Shown here piece by piece: positions 63,105 to 64,000 of a DNA stretch of 64,000 nt. Under the pieces are notes generated by a model. The model was not told where the DNA came from. It made no database searches and saw only the letters and a program-made list of their open reading frames with translations. Position 1 is the first letter of the stretch. The number at the start of each line of letters is the position of its first letter. Source of the stretch: Paracoccus chinensis (GTDB taxonomy: Bacteria; Pseudomonadota; Alphaproteobacteria; Rhodobacterales; Rhodobacteraceae). The position numbers and the translations under genes were made by a program. The stretch is from NCBI RefSeq assembly GCF_900102885.1, contig NZ_FNGE01000003.1, forward strand, positions 62,001 through 126,000, in the 5' to 3' direction.

Positions 63105-63595
63105 TCCATCAGCGCCCGGAACAACTCGGGAGGCAGGTTCTGCGGATCGGTGATGGTGATGGTCGTCCCGGGCGGCAGGCTGGCCGGGTCCGCGGGGCCG
63201 GCACCGGGGCTGGGAGTGATCGGCGTGGCCGCCGCCATGTCGCGCGGCAGCACGGGCGCGACGCCTCCGCCGGGCGCGGCGGCAAGGGGCGGCATCTGCG
63301 GCATCCCTTCGGCACGGATCGGTCCCTGTTCGGCCAGGGAACGGGCCTGCGCGGCGGCCAGTGCCTCCTCCATCTCGCGGCTGCGGCGCGCTTCGATCTG
63401 GGCAAGCTGGGCATTCACCTGCGCCTGCACGTCCTGCTGCATCTTCGCGGTGACCGCGCCAAGCTGGGCGTTCACGGCCTCGACCCCCTTGGAAAAGCCC
63501 TTGCGATAGGCCTCGTTCAGGGCGGCGGTGCAGTCCTGCGCCAAGGCGGGCAGGGCGGGCAGTATCAGGGTCAGGGCCAAAAGGGTCGGGCGCAT
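63089..63595 (-). CDS. Secreted Ala/Pro-rich protein with a coiled coil, unknown
   Basis: 168 residues. Signal peptide MRPTLLALTLILPALPALAQ, then DCTAALNEAYRKGFSKGVE and a Gln/Ala/Glu-rich helix (KMQQDVQAQVNAQLAQIEAR) that looks like a coiled coil. A Pro/Gly-rich linker and the C-terminal TITDPQNLPPELFRALMDY follow. I do not recognise the family. It overlaps the 3' end of hxlR by 16 bp in convergent orientation and lies between cobS and cobT. Confidence 0.75.
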   Translation of the reverse strand: MRPTLLALTLILPALPALAQDCTAALNEAYRKGFSKGVEAVNAQLGAVTAKMQQDVQAQVNAQLAQIEARRSREMEEALAAAQARSLAEQGPIRAEGMPQMPPLAAAPGGGVAPVLPRDMAAATPITPSPGAGPADPASLPPGTTITITDPQNLPPELFRALMDYAAR

Positions 63596-63710
63596 GGGAA
63601 GCCTTGTCTTGCGGAAACCTGCCCGGCGAACGCCCCGGTGCCGCAAAGGGTTCGCGCAAGGGCGCATGCGACTCATGGACACGGGGCGCAACCTGTCCGA
63701 AAACAGGCGC

Positions 63711-64000
63711 ATGAAGAGATCCGACAACCCCGCCGATCCGTTCAAGAAAGCTCTGGCCGAGGCGACCCGCGCGCTGGCCGACGACCGCGAGCTGAACGTC
63801 ACCTACAGCGCCGACCCCTCGGGCGTCGCGGGCGACACGATGCGCCTGCCGCAGGTCAGCCGGCGCATGACGCGGGACGAGATCGTGCAGGCACGCGGCA
63901 CTGCGGACGCGCTGGCGATGAGGCTGCGCCACCACGACGACGCGACCCATGCCCGCTATGCGCCGACCGGCCCCATGGCGCGCGAGCTTTACGAGGCGAT
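63711..64000 (+). CDS. cobT: Aerobic cobaltochelatase subunit CobT (5' part; cut by window edge)
   Basis: First 96 codons of CobT, the partner of CobS in the AAA+ cobalt-insertion motor. MKRSDNPADPFKKALAEATR, LNVTYSADPSGVAGDTMRLP, QVSRRMTRDEIVQARGTADA and HARYAPTGPMARELYEAM match the N-terminus of the family. Frame open to the right edge; about 85% of a ~630-residue protein is missing. ATG 63711 is the natural start. Confidence 0.92.
   Translation, partial: MKRSDNPADPFKKALAEATRALADDRELNVTYSADPSGVAGDTMRLPQVSRRMTRDEIVQARGTADALAMRLRHHDDATHARYAPTGPMARELYEA

Overview
The window is about 68% G+C by eye, densely packed with overlapping ATGA/GTGA gene junctions, and reads as the chromosome of a carotenoid-producing, denitrifying alphaproteobacterium of the Rhodobacterales, most likely a Paracoccus. 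The evidence is a complete ketocarotenoid cluster (idi-crtWZXYIB plus convergent crtE) whose CrtW closely resembles astaxanthin-producing Paracoccus proteins as I remember them, a nosRZDFYLX operon, pseudoazurin, a Mur/SitABCD module and a split cobS/cobT. No insertion sequence, phage, CRISPR array or rRNA was seen.

Layout. 1-4.9 kb: typA (cut by the left edge), a stress-like membrane protein pair including a 24-residue peptide, tRNA-Arg(CCG), rpsB-tsf and a terminator. 5.0-8.2 kb: pqqABCDE for the redox cofactor PQQ. 8.2-21.7 kb, all on the minus strand: nosRZDFYLX, then a three-gene tail of unknown function (polytopic membrane protein, double DUF2249, DUF59), then a Crp/Fnr regulator, pseudoazurin and NnrS. 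A perfect TTGCG-N4-CGCAA box precedes pseudoazurin and a near-perfect one precedes nosR. 21.8-25.8 kb: sitABCD manganese/iron ABC importer divergent from mur, with two direct repeats between them. 25.9-28.4 kb: 5-oxoprolinase pxpBCA. 28.5-32.4 kb: tesA-like esterase divergent from an ABC ATPase/FtsX-type permease pair. 32.5-41.8 kb: DUF2585 protein, TetR regulator, idi and the carotenoid genes.

41.9-56.0 kb is an aromatic (benzoate) catabolic island: a BKACE enzyme and BenE transporter run leftward; catA-lysR run rightward; catB-benABCD-livKHMGF form a long leftward operon ending against lysR. An 18-bp motif (GATACCCKGCGCGGCATT, K = G or T) occurs once upstream of catA and once upstream of catB, which predicts a two-site regulon of the local LysR protein. 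Benzoate would be imported (BenE and/or the Liv-type ABC system), converted to catechol (BenABC, BenD), cleaved (CatA) and cycloisomerised (CatB). Later beta-ketoadipate genes are absent from the window, and the BKACE enzyme is a candidate for part of that job.

56-64 kb: glutathione transferase, YbjN-domain protein, proC-csaA-2-hydroxyacid dehydrogenase, a CsbD stress protein behind a GGAAC-N16-CGTT promoter, DUF808 membrane protein, cobS, an HxlR/flavin reductase pair around a dyad operator, a secreted coiled-coil protein, and the start of cobT, cut by the right edge.
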